A stretch of DNA of 64,000 nt. Source: Eretmocerus hayati (lineage: Eukaryota > Arthropoda > Insecta > Hymenoptera > Aphelinidae). Below are positions 48,834 to 59,511 of this stretch, in pieces; position 1 is the stretch's first letter, and the number at the start of each line of letters is the position of its first letter. The position numbers and the translations under genes were made by a program. The DNA lies in NCBI GenBank assembly GCA_029851415.1, contig CM056742.1, forward strand, positions 113,648,246-113,712,245. The letters are read 5' to 3'. The notes beneath the pieces are model-generated. The model was not told the origin of the DNA. It saw only the letters and a program-made list of their open reading frames with translations, and did no database searches.

Positions 48834-51434
48834 GGTACCATGTTATTCCAAATGTTTGGAAGTTGTCATCATGATAAATACATATAGCGCAATTTGATTT
48901 GATTCTTCTCAATTTCATAGTAGTCTTTAAAAACTCATCTGTTTCTGCATGCCACAGACCATTTTCAAATCATCCAAAGTATTATGTTGATTACTTTTGA
49001 AATTTGAATGTGAATCTTGGAAGGCATTTGACCAATATCCGAACTAGAAATGATTGAAATAGTCTGAATGACTTTAGGAATGAGATATCTCTCAATGGTT
49101 CTAGCCTTGAATCGCTCTTTGAAACCCCCTTGCTCACTCCGTTCGCCAACCCCACTCCTTGATTGGACGAACTCATACTTCACCTTCCGGCAGAAAACTT
49201 CTCATTCGAATAGATACAGATTCAAGAGATTCACGAAGATGCAACAAGATTCAAAATTCCATAAATTATCAGACTCGCCTCATCGTGGTATTTCGCCTTA
49301 TAGTGTAAGGGAGAATGAATGAATGGAATGACATCATCCTTCCTAACAGTTCAATAGATTATTCGTGGAAAATCTATTTTGTTCATGATTCATGTTGTTC
49401 ATATCATAAGTGATGATATCATCCATTAGAATTCGATACATTGACGAGTTTAATCACGAGGAAGGAATTAAAAAATTTTCACTCAAAAAATTTTAAAATG
49501 TGATTTTTTCCAAAAACCCTACATGGCGCATCTCAATTCCAATTCGATATAGTTTTTTACACCATAAACTACCTTTGGAACAAAAATCGACAGAGGGGTC
49601 TTGAAGTTCATTGAAAGTTGGTTTAGGAACACCGTGGGGTAAAAATTGTCGTCGGGTACACACCGAGAAGTACTGAATTCACCCGTAACCTCGTTATTTT
49701 AAGGTATTTAGGATTATTTTGACCCAAGAATCACGATTGACCCACGTTGGCGGAGTCATTAGGATGTTGAAGAAATTAGGATGACTTGCGAGTGGACCAG
49801 ATAAACAGAGTATGCAGAATATCAAATGTTCTGTGGAATGACCCATGAATTGAATAAGGAAAGCAATGTATCTGATTTTAATTGAGATCATGGACAAATG
49901 TATGATTGAAATGGTAGAATCAGATGAATATGAAAGTTTGCTTGTTTTTACTTCAACTAGTAGAAAGAATGATTTTCATCAGAGAACAATCGGAATGAAC
50001 GAGGTGGCACTTGAAAATATTAGCCAGCAGCGATAGATATGCGACTGCCCCCGTCAACGCAGAACTCATCACTCACAGTATATTCCTCACAGAAAATGCG
50101 CACATGTTTTTCCTGACACGACATTACGGCCAATCATAGCTGGAGTCAGGATTCACACAATGCAATTGGAATGAACACGGTGGCAATAAAATTATCCCAG
50201 AATTTTCAGAAATGATGTTGGTCTTGAGCTTTTAGGGAGTACAATAGTTTTCTGCGTGCATGAAAAATCAACTAGATCTCACTGAATTCCTAACAACGTA
50301 ATGTGATTGACGTATCTCCTGTCTCAAGTAACGACTATGTGGCAACTCTGTCCATTAATTTTTTTAGCAATAGTTGATATACTTCATACACGTTTGGAAA
50401 ACAATAGCGCGCACAGATAGTGTGAGCCGAATCGTTTTGATTGATTCGTGAATACTTTTGATGCCATCGTTGTCATTCCAATTGCATTGCATTGGTTATC
50501 GAGCCTAGCTCAAAATATGCTGGATCTCGACCCAGAAAAAACATGTGGGCATTTTTCGTGAGGAACATACCGTTTATGTTGAATTTCACGTCGACGGGTG
50601 CACTCGCGATTCTACCGTTGTTGGCTTATATTCTGGGAAGCCACCTCATTCGTTTTTCTTGTACTTCGTGGAAAATCATCCCTTTCATCCATCTGCTCCA
50701 AGCACTCGATGGAAAAATCATGCTAATAGTCTAAAGGAACATGGAAGAAGAAGCTTATAGTTTTTTAGGTTATGTTACCCCGCAATGGAAATAATGCCAC
50801 CATAACCTCGCTCACAAGATCAATGCTACATACGCGTATCACTTTGGCGAAAGAAATGTTCAGGAAACTCGCAAGCCCTCGAAAAACTATCGTCCTCGTA
50901 TATTGTTTGTGATCCCGGATCAGAATTGCACAAACTTTCGACTGCTCTCAATTCCATGTTGAGCACACTCATCAGTTTTCAACGCCGAGATATAAACAAA
51001 CCTGGGTGATCAAAACAAAGAGTTATAAAATTACTAACCTCCATGACACCCCGAGTTACCAATGCCCTGATCTGCCGGGAAAGCCCTTGCATTTTCAAAT
51101 TCCGACGTTTTCGATCGATTATGCTGGAAAAGTGGATAATCCCAAATTTATCGAAGAAGTTAGTCTGGAACTAAAATTTCGCCGGCTACACGATCTCGCG
51201 ACTCAAACTAATTTTTCCTCAATATTTCGAAGAAATTTTGCGGTTCACATCGGAAAAAAGACCAAATTCCAAATTTGGACCTGCCATTGGATTGTTCGGA
51301 CCAAAAAATATGGAGATTAATTTCGTCCGAATTTGTACCTTTAACAGAACAAAGACGTCAGGGAGGTGGCCATTTTATCGTGGTTATACGATATATACAT
51401 AAGATTCATAAGAATTGCACAAGTGATGAGCTCA
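48834..51434. other. Spacer of the large inverted repeat, mostly unassigned
   Basis: Frames of 80-104 codons occur at 50492-50760 and 51006-51320 without a recognisable family. The second could be a decayed coding fragment. No structural RNA or repeat is evident. Confidence 0.35.
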
Positions 51435-52002
51435 TTATACGTGCCCAGAGGACTTTAGGAGATGTGATAGAGCAGGTGGTATGACTTTTAGATGCTCCCG
51501 GCGAGCACGATCGAACCAATCGTTATAGTCGCGTTCTAACAAGGTCGATAGGAAACGGCGTTTGAATGATTCTGGAGATTGTTCGTCGAAATCAACATCC
51601 GTGAGAGAGTTGATCAGTTTTGGATGATACAATCGTAAAGGACTGATTAAGGGCTCCAGTCCAAGGCTCGTTGTACCTGAGTGAAGCATTTTGTTACGCT
51701 GGGATGACGAAGATCTGATGAGTCAGAAGTAAGCGTGAAGCGTAAGCGGAGGAGAGATAGTAGCTCATTGTGGATTTCAGAAAAGGCCAATGAACCAATC
51801 AAGTATTCTTGGCGTCGAACTATTGAGAGCCATCCTAGAGACAGTTAGTAGGGTGTTACGTGAGCACGCCATGGACCAAACCCGCTCAGGAATCTTATGC
51901 AAGTGTTCAAAAGGCGGTGAAGTTTGAGCTCTTGCTCTTTGTTGAGGCCTGTAAGGAGAGGTGCACCATAATCGAAGTGTAGGAGAACCATACTGAAGGT
52001 GA
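51435..52002 (-). pseudogene. Decayed LINE ORF2, reverse transcriptase C-terminal region
   Basis: Minus-strand translation from about 52002 gives MVLLHFDYGAPLLTGL, then LKLHRLLNTCIRFLSG, a VTPY motif and LGWLSIVRRQEYLIGSLAF. This is the thumb region that follows the catalytic YADD domain in CR1/Jockey-type LINEs. There is a premature stop after VTPY (near 51865) and a frame change before the last part (PLISPLRLYHPKLINSL, then SFKRRFLSTLLERDYND). The preceding piece of the same gene is at 57286-57358, on the far side of a 5.27-kb insertion. Confidence 0.7.
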
Positions 52003-52006
52003 TATT

Positions 52007-52146
52007 ATTACATGACTCGGCTAATGCAAGCTAATTTTAATCAACGGATTTGTTGATTAAGTGACATAGATCGATATTGGATTACTCCAATTCGATCTAT
52101 GTACCTTCAAGGCACCTCGCAATTCGAGTGTCGCAACTTGAAGGAT
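52007..52146 (-). repeat. 140-bp three-hairpin module, copy 1
   Basis: Nearly identical (reversed) to 57058-57197. It holds three perfect or near-perfect stems: AATCAAC/GTTGATT, ACATAGATCG/CGATCTATGT and CCTTCAAG/CTTGAAGG, the last with an inner CTCG/CGAG. There is no coding capacity. Confidence 0.75.
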
Positions 52147-55100
52147 AATGTTCAACTTTGAAAAATTTGTTTGTTACAATGAGTGATCTACATGCGCAGA
52201 AAGATATTTGTCAAGCATTCTGATCAATTCATCTAGCATAATAGGTATTAAAATTGGATCTGTTTGAATTGCACCCTCAAAATCGATGTGTGGGGCACTG
52301 TAGGGAAGACAATTTGAAAAGGAGTATATATTATAGGAATACATATATATATATATTAGGGTGGACCTTATTAAAAAGTGACAAAGATAAGTTGTCGGAT
52401 TTTCATTTGCATTCGGGAGTGGTTGAGAATGATTGTAAACTTATGCGGCAAGCTCATATCTAACGCAAAAATTCCTCAGAAATCGATTGGTGAAGTCAGA
52501 ATTGCAATTTCTCTCATAGTTTCAGATTTATGGATGAATTTTCGCATGCATGTCATTTCTATTTAAGCGAATATCGATCGGGGAAAAATTTTATTTATTG
52601 CATTGGAAAGATCGCGGCATTTTGAGTTGGAAATGCTTCTTTCCGGCTCCTTTTCCTTGCGTTATTTCATCTAAAATCATCGATGATGAATTTTTATGAG
52701 CAAACTGTAACGCTTCTTTGTAACGCCTGTAACGCTATTGTTGTTATTTTGACGTCGGCGTGCGTCTGCTACTAGCCTGTTGCTAGTAGTCTAGAATTGG
52801 ACTGTATGCGTGATCTGCGCATTAATTTTCGATCAACCGCGGACGAGACTAAGCGTTCAAATTCATGTGGGATTTTCTTGCCACTCGTGTGATGTGAGTG
52901 AATCATGATGGTGAGTGTCGCTACAGCCACGTGGAGTTAACCTTCAACCTCACAGCGAGGTACCGGAGTCTTCGGCCTGTAATCAGATTGAATTAATTAT
53001 TGAATCCCTTTCTTTTGGAACCTATGACATCAGACGTCAATGGAGAGAATTGATTATAATGAATTCATCCAAAATTTGTTAAACCATGGCCTTGAAACTC
53101 CCATTTATCTTGAATAAAAGTTGAACCCTGGCGCATCAAATGACTCTTAAAATTCATAGACATCTTCATTTATCATTACAATCAACAATTTCACCTCATT
53201 CTGGAGCCTATTATAAGGAATTTCGAAGGGCAAATCGATTAGATTGGCAATTTTTCGATAATTTTAATCCAATGATCTCGAAAATCGTATTTCTTTCGAG
53301 GATGAGGTGAGCTCAATCGCATTAAATGGATCTTGATATTCATAGACTGTTCATATCATCATTTCGATCATTAAACTACCTCATTATGGTATCTACAATA
53401 TTAAAAATCCAGCAGGCAAATCGATTGGATTCAGAAATCTTCGAGTTCTTCAAGAATTTCAGATCATAATCTTCGGAACCCGTATTCCTCATAGAAAAAA
53501 GAATGAGATCCATCGTGTCATTAGGCTTTCAAAATTCATAGACAATTTTCTTCATTCTAGAATGGGGTATTACAATCATCAAGAGCTCTTGATGATTGTA
53601 ATATCCCATTCTCATGCTTATAATGAAACTTGAAAAAGGTATTTCGATTGAATTGAAGATTTTCCGAAGATATTGAAACGGTGGCCTCTGAACTCGAATT
53701 TTTCATCGAAAAATCAAGAGATCAATGGCTTCTTAAATTCATGATAACTTTAAATCATTTCCCTAATCTGTGGGACACCTATCCATGAAGCTTACGGTAT
53801 TCAAAATTGATCAGGTTCATCGATCTTTCAGGGACTCTTTTGTAAATTTTGAACGCATGACCATAACTCATACTTTTTTGAGATAGTTTCAGCTTGATCG
53901 CATCAAATGGCTCTCAAAATTTACAGGAGTTGTTTTTCCATTTCTTCGATCATCACTAGATCAACATTCTTTGATACATGTGTGTTAGGTCTGTTTTTCG
54001 CGACCAAGTAATGGGTTACCGGCCCGAGCCGGAGGCGAGGGTCGGAAACTATTACGGGGAAGCGAAAATCGGTTTTACTCTAGTGTATCAAATTTTAGTT
54101 TCTGATGAGCTGTGAATAAACAATAACGAACAAAGTGCAAAGTATACTTCCATGTACAGCTCATCAAGGAATATCTCATCTCAATGCTCATGATATGAAA
54201 CTGCGAAAAGCTACTGGATTGCTGAAATATTTCGAAACGATGGCCTCGAAATTCGTATTCCTGTCGAGAATGTGTTCAGCTCTATCGCATCAAATGACTG
54301 CTATAATTCATATGTAACGCAACAGTGCTGAGGTGGTACTGTTTAAAACGCTGAGATCGATACCACGAGCCCAAAACGGCACCGTTTTAGATGTTGCGCA
54401 AGACACTCACATCACTCGCTTATTTCGGATTACCAACCGTCTATCACCGAATGTTAGTATCATGATCTTGTTGTTTTCCGATTCCCTGCGAGGCAACACC
54501 AAACACGAGTGTAGGGTGAAGAGAACTTCCCCGAATCAAGTCGAATTCGACTAGAACATTAGCATCGTAGCACAAATTTGACTCTCTTATGGGACCAATA
54601 TGGGACTCGAACGAGACTAGGCTGGATAATGAGCAATAGGCTCCTCCATCAGTCACTGATTCCGGATGCCCCACCTCTTCTCACACCGTTTGTATGGATA
54701 TTTCATTGTGGTGGGATGCCGTGCAAGTTGACACCACCAACACAGAGGAGAAACGAGAGTTTGCCAACGTTGGCTCACATTCAATCTGAAGATCTTGTTG
54801 ATATTCCACCACAGTACTGATCTGGTACTGCCCTGAAACTCTCGGGGGACCGTTATGGGACCCAAACGGGAATAGGCTGTATGTTGCTCGAGATACTCTC
54901 CCAATTTGCTCATTCCGAATCACCGAGCGCCGATCACAATCGATAGCATCAAAAATGAAAGAAATAAAGAAAACAATCCATATCATGATTTTGTTGTGTC
55001 ACGATGCCCTGATAGTTGATACTGATGACGAGTGTGGATGAAATGGAGCTTACGCGAATCAAGTCAAATCCTTCGGGAACAGTAGCAGCGTGGTACCATT

Positions 55101-55884
55101 TTGACACTCTCATCGGACCACCATGGGACCAAAACGGGACTATGTTGGATGTTGCTAGTTATACGCTCATAATCTGCTCATTTCGGATTAACGAACGTCG
55201 ATTACAATGAGTATCATAATTGTGTTGTATCGCGATGACCTGCTAGTTGATATGGACACTGATATCGAGGGTGGGTAAAAGAGAGCTTGCCTGAATCAAG
55301 TTGAGTTCATCGAGAACAGTAGCAACGGGGTACTCATATGACACTCTCATGGGACCACCAAAGGACCAAAACTGAACTAGGCTGGATGCACTGTCATTTA
55401 ACACCAATGACGAGTGTGGCTGAAACAGAACTTATCCGAATCAAGGCAAATCCAACGGGAACAGTAGAAACGTGGTACCATTTAGACACTTTCGTGGGGC
55501 CACCATGGGACCACTATGGGTCTAAACTCGGAATTAGGCTGGTTACTGCGTAAGGCACTCCCATGAATCTCATATTCAGGTTCCCCATTGTCTTGCACAC
55601 CATTTCCATAGAGAATTTGTTATGGAAAGATGCCCTACAAGTTGACACCAATGGAGAGTGTGGGTGGAAGAGAGTTTGCTCAAATTAAGCTAAGTTCAAC
55701 GGGATCAGTAGCAAAGTAGAACTACATGGACACTCTTAGGGGACCATTATGGAACCCAATCGGAACTAAACTGGATGAGCGGGACACTCCCATCAATCGC
55801 TCATACGGGACATCCACACAATTTTCCACACCATTCGTACGATAATTCTTACTTGTAGCGAGATGCCCTGCTAGTTGACACTAA
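52144..55884. repeat. Right copy of the 3.74-kb inverted repeat (partner 45097-48833)
   Basis: Reverse complement of 45097-48833. It begins at the edge of the 140-bp module and is cut at 55884, where the 5' end of a LINE ORF1 fragment begins (TAGTCAGACG at 55887). It therefore holds only the outer part of one foldback arm. Confidence 0.9.
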
Positions 55885-55886
55885 AG

Positions 55887-57040
55887 TAGTCAGACGCTAG
55901 ATGGCAGCAATCTCAAACAGATTCCTGCATAACCAAGCCTGATTCACACGTGGTCAACGGTACGTGTTCTGCCAAAGTGAGCTGCCTGATCAACGCGTTT
56001 ACACGTCCGGCAACAGTAACAGCTGATTCAATCCTGTTCCGCTATATTGCTTCTATAACGTTACCATGGCACCTAATCCACTAGCAGTGGGTTTTTCTCA
56101 ACGAGATCGAGTAATTTCATATGAATCACGTGAATCTGATGTTACCGGCAAGTGTGCTGATTATCCATGTGACATGCCACCTCACTTTAAAATGTTTATA
56201 TCTCATTTTGACACTTGTCAAGAGAAACTTTTTTCAAAATTGAATGAAATTGAGGCGAGGATGGAAAATCGAATAATTGCGCTTGAAAAAGATGTATCGA
56301 AAATCCGCGAAAAGCTTGTTCAGTAATCTCATCAAACTACATTTGTTGACTCAGCTGAAATGATCCCAACGGACATTCCATGTGACATAAATCTCTCGAA
56401 CTGAAATAGTCAATAGAGTTTTTGATGCTACAGATGAGCCAATGCTTGAAAATTGTGTGATAAACGTCAGAGAATGGAAAGGTCCTAGTTTTCGTAATAA
56501 GTGTTCATCAATTTCAACTTCGAACTCGATCTCTCAGAAAGCCAAGAATGTAGACTCCCAAGCAATTGTTATTCAATTATCTTCATCTACTGTCAGAGAT
56601 AGAATTATTTCGAGTCCACCTAAATTGAGGAAGGAAACGGTAAAAGATATTTTTGGCTATGATAATACTCCAAAATCAGCTGTAGCACACTGCGGCCTAA
56701 AGAAGTCCATAACCTTTCTAAGAAAGCTCATTCTGTCGGTGTTCAATTGAAATATCAAAGTCCAGTGGTGAAAAATCTAATTGTGTGCATGAGACGTTCG
56801 AGGGATGGACCTCTCATACCTATTTTTCAGATCTTGAGCTCGACAATTTTATATGGCTAATATATAAGCCCGATCAAAATCATGACCATCAAGCCACTTT
56901 GGCTAGGTGACGTCGGGGGCCAACCTCTACTCGGATCTCTTCAGCCCCCCTGAAGAGTCTGATCCGGAGAGGAAAGACGAAACGCACCAACATCTAGCGT
57001 AGAATCAAAATTTTTCGTTTCTCATCTCATTTTTCATGTA
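55887..57040 (+). pseudogene. LINE 5' UTR and broken ORF1 (plus-strand copy)
   Basis: Starts with TAGTCAGACGCTAGATGGCA, the same start as the minus-strand copy at 58863. An ATG at 56066 opens 86 codons ending at a TAG (56324-56326). Further related sequence (56442-56750) encodes the middle of the same protein, and the terminal block matching the other copy follows around 56750-56860. At least one stop and one or two frameshifts break the gene. The protein is described at 57884-58678. The two copies are ~93% similar by eye. The sequence after about 56865 is not shared with the other copy. Confidence 0.7.
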
Positions 57041-57057
57041 TTTGAAATTCCATCAAA

Positions 57058-57197
57058 ATCCTTCAAGTTGCGACACTCGAATTGCGAGGTGCCTTGAAGG
57101 TACATAGATCGAATTGGAGTAATCCAATATCGATCTATGTCACTTAATCAACAAATCCGTTGATTAAAATTAGCTTGCATTAGCCGAGTCATGTAAT
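57058..57197 (+). repeat. 140-bp three-hairpin module, copy 2, with 12-bp target duplication
   Basis: Same module as 52007-52146 in the opposite orientation. ATTTGAAATTCC lies at both 57040-57051 and 57204-57215, so the intervening 152 bp looks like an insertion with a 12-bp target duplication, a length more typical of retroposition than of cut-and-paste. Confidence 0.7.
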
Positions 57198-57228
57198 GAT
57201 ATGATTTGAAATTCCCGCGAGCGATAAA

Positions 57229-57255
57229 GTCTCGATCGTTCATATCGATCGAGAC
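57229..57255. repeat. Perfect 10-bp-stem hairpin
   Basis: GTCTCGATCG pairs with CGATCGAGAC around TTCATAT, just inside the right end of the 5.27-kb insertion. It could be a terminator-like or end-recognition structure. Its function is unknown. Confidence 0.6.
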
Positions 57256-57285
57256 AAAAATTGATTCTAATCATACTGAAGGTGA

Positions 57286-57358
57286 GTTGACGTTCCAAAG
57301 AGATGGGAAGGGCTCCACCAAGTACACGAAGAGTGTAAACAGAGCCGTGGACTTTCTT
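57286..57358 (-). pseudogene. LINE ORF2 fragment upstream of the split point
   Basis: Minus-strand translation gives KKVHGSVYTLRVLGGALP followed by SLERQLTFSM. The last residues are repeated on the other side of the insertion and lead straight into VLLHFDYGAPL at 52002. It is the segment just after the reverse transcriptase palm of a CR1/Jockey-type LINE. It is cut at its 5' side by the GA microsatellite. Confidence 0.6.
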
Positions 57359-57359
57359 G

Positions 57360-57360
<1 letters not shown>

Positions 57361-57428
<68 letters not shown>
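57361..57428. repeat. (GA)n microsatellite, ~33 units
   Basis: Uninterrupted GA dinucleotides between the LINE ORF2 fragment and the 3' end of the ORF1-only LINE. Confidence 0.97.
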
Positions 57429-57433
<5 letters not shown>

Positions 57434-58863
57434 GATTGTAGATTGGTTTTTATTTTGGTACCTTGGGGTATAACCCTATCTGGTACATCTAGCAAATTCA
57501 GTTTACATATATAATAAAATACAATATGAGAGTAAGTATGAAGATCATTCGAACTGGTGAATAGATTATGATATAATATAGTGATCAATCTTTGTACTCA
57601 TGTTCATACATGAATATGCAAAAACTATGATTAGAGTTACATTTGATAATGTGAATTTGATATAATTCAGTGAGAAAAGAAAAGATGAGAGGAGCTGAAC
57701 TGATTTGAACGTGGTGAATTGAGTAAGTTAGGAGAATGAATGAAATCAATTTCTCAAGAGTAGGCATAGAAATCTAAGTACTTGGTGGAAATTCATAAAC
57801 AATCCGCACGCTTTCAACTTGAGATACCATCCATGTGAACTGCGGCTATTCATTGATGAGAATGGTGTAAAAACTCACTAGAGTCATATAAAATTATCGA
57901 GCTCAAGATCTGAAAAAATAGGTATAAGAGGTCCATTCCTCGACCGTCTCATGCACACAATTAGATTTTTCACCACTGGACTTTGATATTTCAACCGAAC
58001 ACTCACAGAATGAGCTTTCTTATACAGGTTATGGACTTCTTTAGGCCACAATGGGCTACAGCTGATTTTGGAGTCATTCTCATAGCCAAAAATATCCTTC
58101 ACCGTTTTCTTCCTCAATTTAGATGAACTCGAAATAATTCTATCTCTGACAGTAGGTGAAGATAATTGAATAACAATTGCTTGGGAGTCTACATTCTTGG
58201 CTTCCTGAGAGATCGAGTTCGAAGTTGAAATTGATGAACACTTATTACGAAAACTAGGACCTTTCCATTCTCTGACGTTTATCACACAATTTTGAAGCAT
58301 TGGCTCATCTATAGCATCAAAAACTCTATTGACTATTTCAGTTTTCGAGACATTTATGTCGCATGGAATGTCTGTTAGGATCATTTCAGCTGAGTCAACA
58401 AATGTAGTTTGATGAGAAAACTGAAGAAGCTTATCGCGGATTTTCGATACATCTTTTTCAAGCGCAGTTATTCGATTTTCCATCCTCGCCTCAATTTCAT
58501 TCAATTTTGAAAAAAGTTTTTCTTGACAAGTGTCAAAATGAGATATAAACAATTTAAAGTAAGGTGGCATGTCACATGGATGATCAGCACACTTGGCGGT
58601 AACATCAGATTCACGTGATTCATATGAAATCACTCGATCTGTTTGAGAAAAACTCACTGTAAGTGGATTAGATGCCATGGTAACGTTATAGAAGCAATAT
58701 AGCGGAACAGGATTGAATCAGCTGTCACTGTTGCCGGACGTGTGCAAGCGTTGATCAGGCAGCTCACTTTGGCAGAACACGTATCGTTGACCACGTGTGA
58801 ATCAGGCTTAAAGTTGGTTATGCAGGGATCTGTTTGAGACTGCTGTCATCTAGCGTCTGACTA
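57429..58863 (-). mobile_element. ORF1-only LINE (half-LINE) copy
   Basis: On the minus strand the element runs from TAGTCAGACGCTAG (58863) through a ~180-nt 5' UTR, ORF1 (58678-57884) and ~450 nt of 3' sequence. It ends aataaaaaccaatctacaatc before (TC)n. No endonuclease or reverse transcriptase is present between ORF1 and the tail. It is either an internally deleted LINE or a HAL1-like non-autonomous element that relies on another LINE's enzyme. Confidence 0.65.
57884..58678 (-). CDS. LINE ORF1 protein (264 aa), coiled coil plus C-terminal RNA-binding-like domain
   Basis: Intact frame from ATG (58678) to stop. Residues ~45-90 form a heptad-rich segment (KLFSKLNEIEARMENRI, EKDVSKIRDKLLQF), a likely trimerising or dimerising coiled coil. 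Residues ~95-200 look like the RRM-like middle domain of LINE ORF1 proteins (DIPCDINVSKTEIVNRVF, AIVIQLSSPTVRDRIISS). The C-terminal ~50 residues (KKAHSVSVRLKYQSPVVKN) parallel the final domain of the larger ORF1 at 62440-63996. The role would be binding LINE RNA into a particle. The ATG lies in ccATGG context and is shared with the plus-strand copy at 56066, supporting this start. No host gene resembles it to my knowledge. Confidence 0.7.
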   Translation of the reverse strand: MASNPLTVSFSQTDRVISYESRESDVTAKCADHPCDMPPYFKLFISHFDTCQEKLFSKLNEIEARMENRITALEKDVSKIRDKLLQFSHQTTFVDSAEMILTDIPCDINVSKTEIVNRVFDAIDEPMLQNCVINVREWKGPSFRNKCSSISTSNSISQEAKNVDSQAIVIQLSSPTVRDRIISSSSKLRKKTVKDIFGYENDSKISCSPLWPKEVHNLYKKAHSVSVRLKYQSPVVKNLIVCMRRSRNGPLIPIFSDLELDNFI

Positions 58864-59116
58864 TAGAAGTTCGTAGATCCAGCAAACCAAGCTCGATGCA
58901 GCATGCAAACTAACCTCAAAAACTCGCAATGTGCTGATGGAAAAGCAGATGAGATTCTTGCAGGATGAGTAGATTCACAGAGATATATGAATCCAACGAA
59001 TCCTTGCAAGATTTGGCGTGCAAGAGTCTGAAAAAGAAAAGCCCGGAGGCACCTTGCGGCAGAAAAAGTGGCGCAATACAGAGAAACACTGAAGAAAACT
59101 TGTTGTCAGACTCACC
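58864..59116. other. Short unique segment between two LINE copies
   Basis: A plus-strand frame (58965-59150, beginning MSRFTEIYESNESLQD) reads like ordinary protein and runs into the GA tract. It could be a relic of a coding exon, but I do not recognise it. The support is weak. Confidence 0.25.
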
Positions 59117-59159
59117 GAGAGAGAGAGAGAGAGAGAGAGAGATTGATTGATTGATTGAT
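59117..59159. repeat. (GA)n followed by (TTGA)n at the LINE 3' tail
   Basis: About 13 GA units, then ttgattgattgattga. On the minus strand this is the (TCAA)n tail of the LINE running into (TC)n. Confidence 0.9.
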
Positions 59160-59511
59160 ATCCTTTATTTGCTCAGAGGCAAAAGTTAAAAATTCTGTTA
59201 CATATGATACACATGTCACTCATAATAAATATATATCACATTCATGAAATTTGTCGTTTTGGTCAAGGACATTGTATTATCACATCAAGTGACTAGTCAT
59301 TTTGAAGCACTGCAAGGTGCGTAGAAAGTCAAATTACACTATTTATTATACAGATAAAGATAGGAAAAAGGAGCAAGAAAATATAAAACATTTTTGTACA
59401 TATAAAGGATAGTGGGCTCGGAAAATTATCACAGATGTTTCAGTCAATGGCGGGAAGGCCACGCATAACTAAGTTATAATTAAAAGCCTAATCGGAAAGA
59501 GCCCAAGCCTA

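Larger units (their letters stand above)
52003..57271. mobile_element. ~5.27-kb compound insertion flanked by a 14-bp direct repeat
   Basis: CATACTGAAGGTGA occurs at 51989-52002 and 57272-57285, exactly where a LINE reverse transcriptase frame is interrupted. The insert contains, in order, a 140-bp hairpin module, ~200 bp of unique DNA, a truncated foldback arm (to 55884), a plus-strand LINE ORF1 fragment with its 5' UTR (55887-57040), and a second, inverted 140-bp module. It ends with a GTCTCGATCG/CGATCGAGAC hairpin (57229-57255). It is not an element type I can name. It may be a composite made by several events that happens to share one target duplication. Confidence 0.55.

Noticed and set aside
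45428..55553. Pairs of identical short frames in the two halves of the inverted repeat as conserved genes
   Set aside because: Their identity reflects DNA duplication; the frames lie in tandem repeats whose other units do not keep them.
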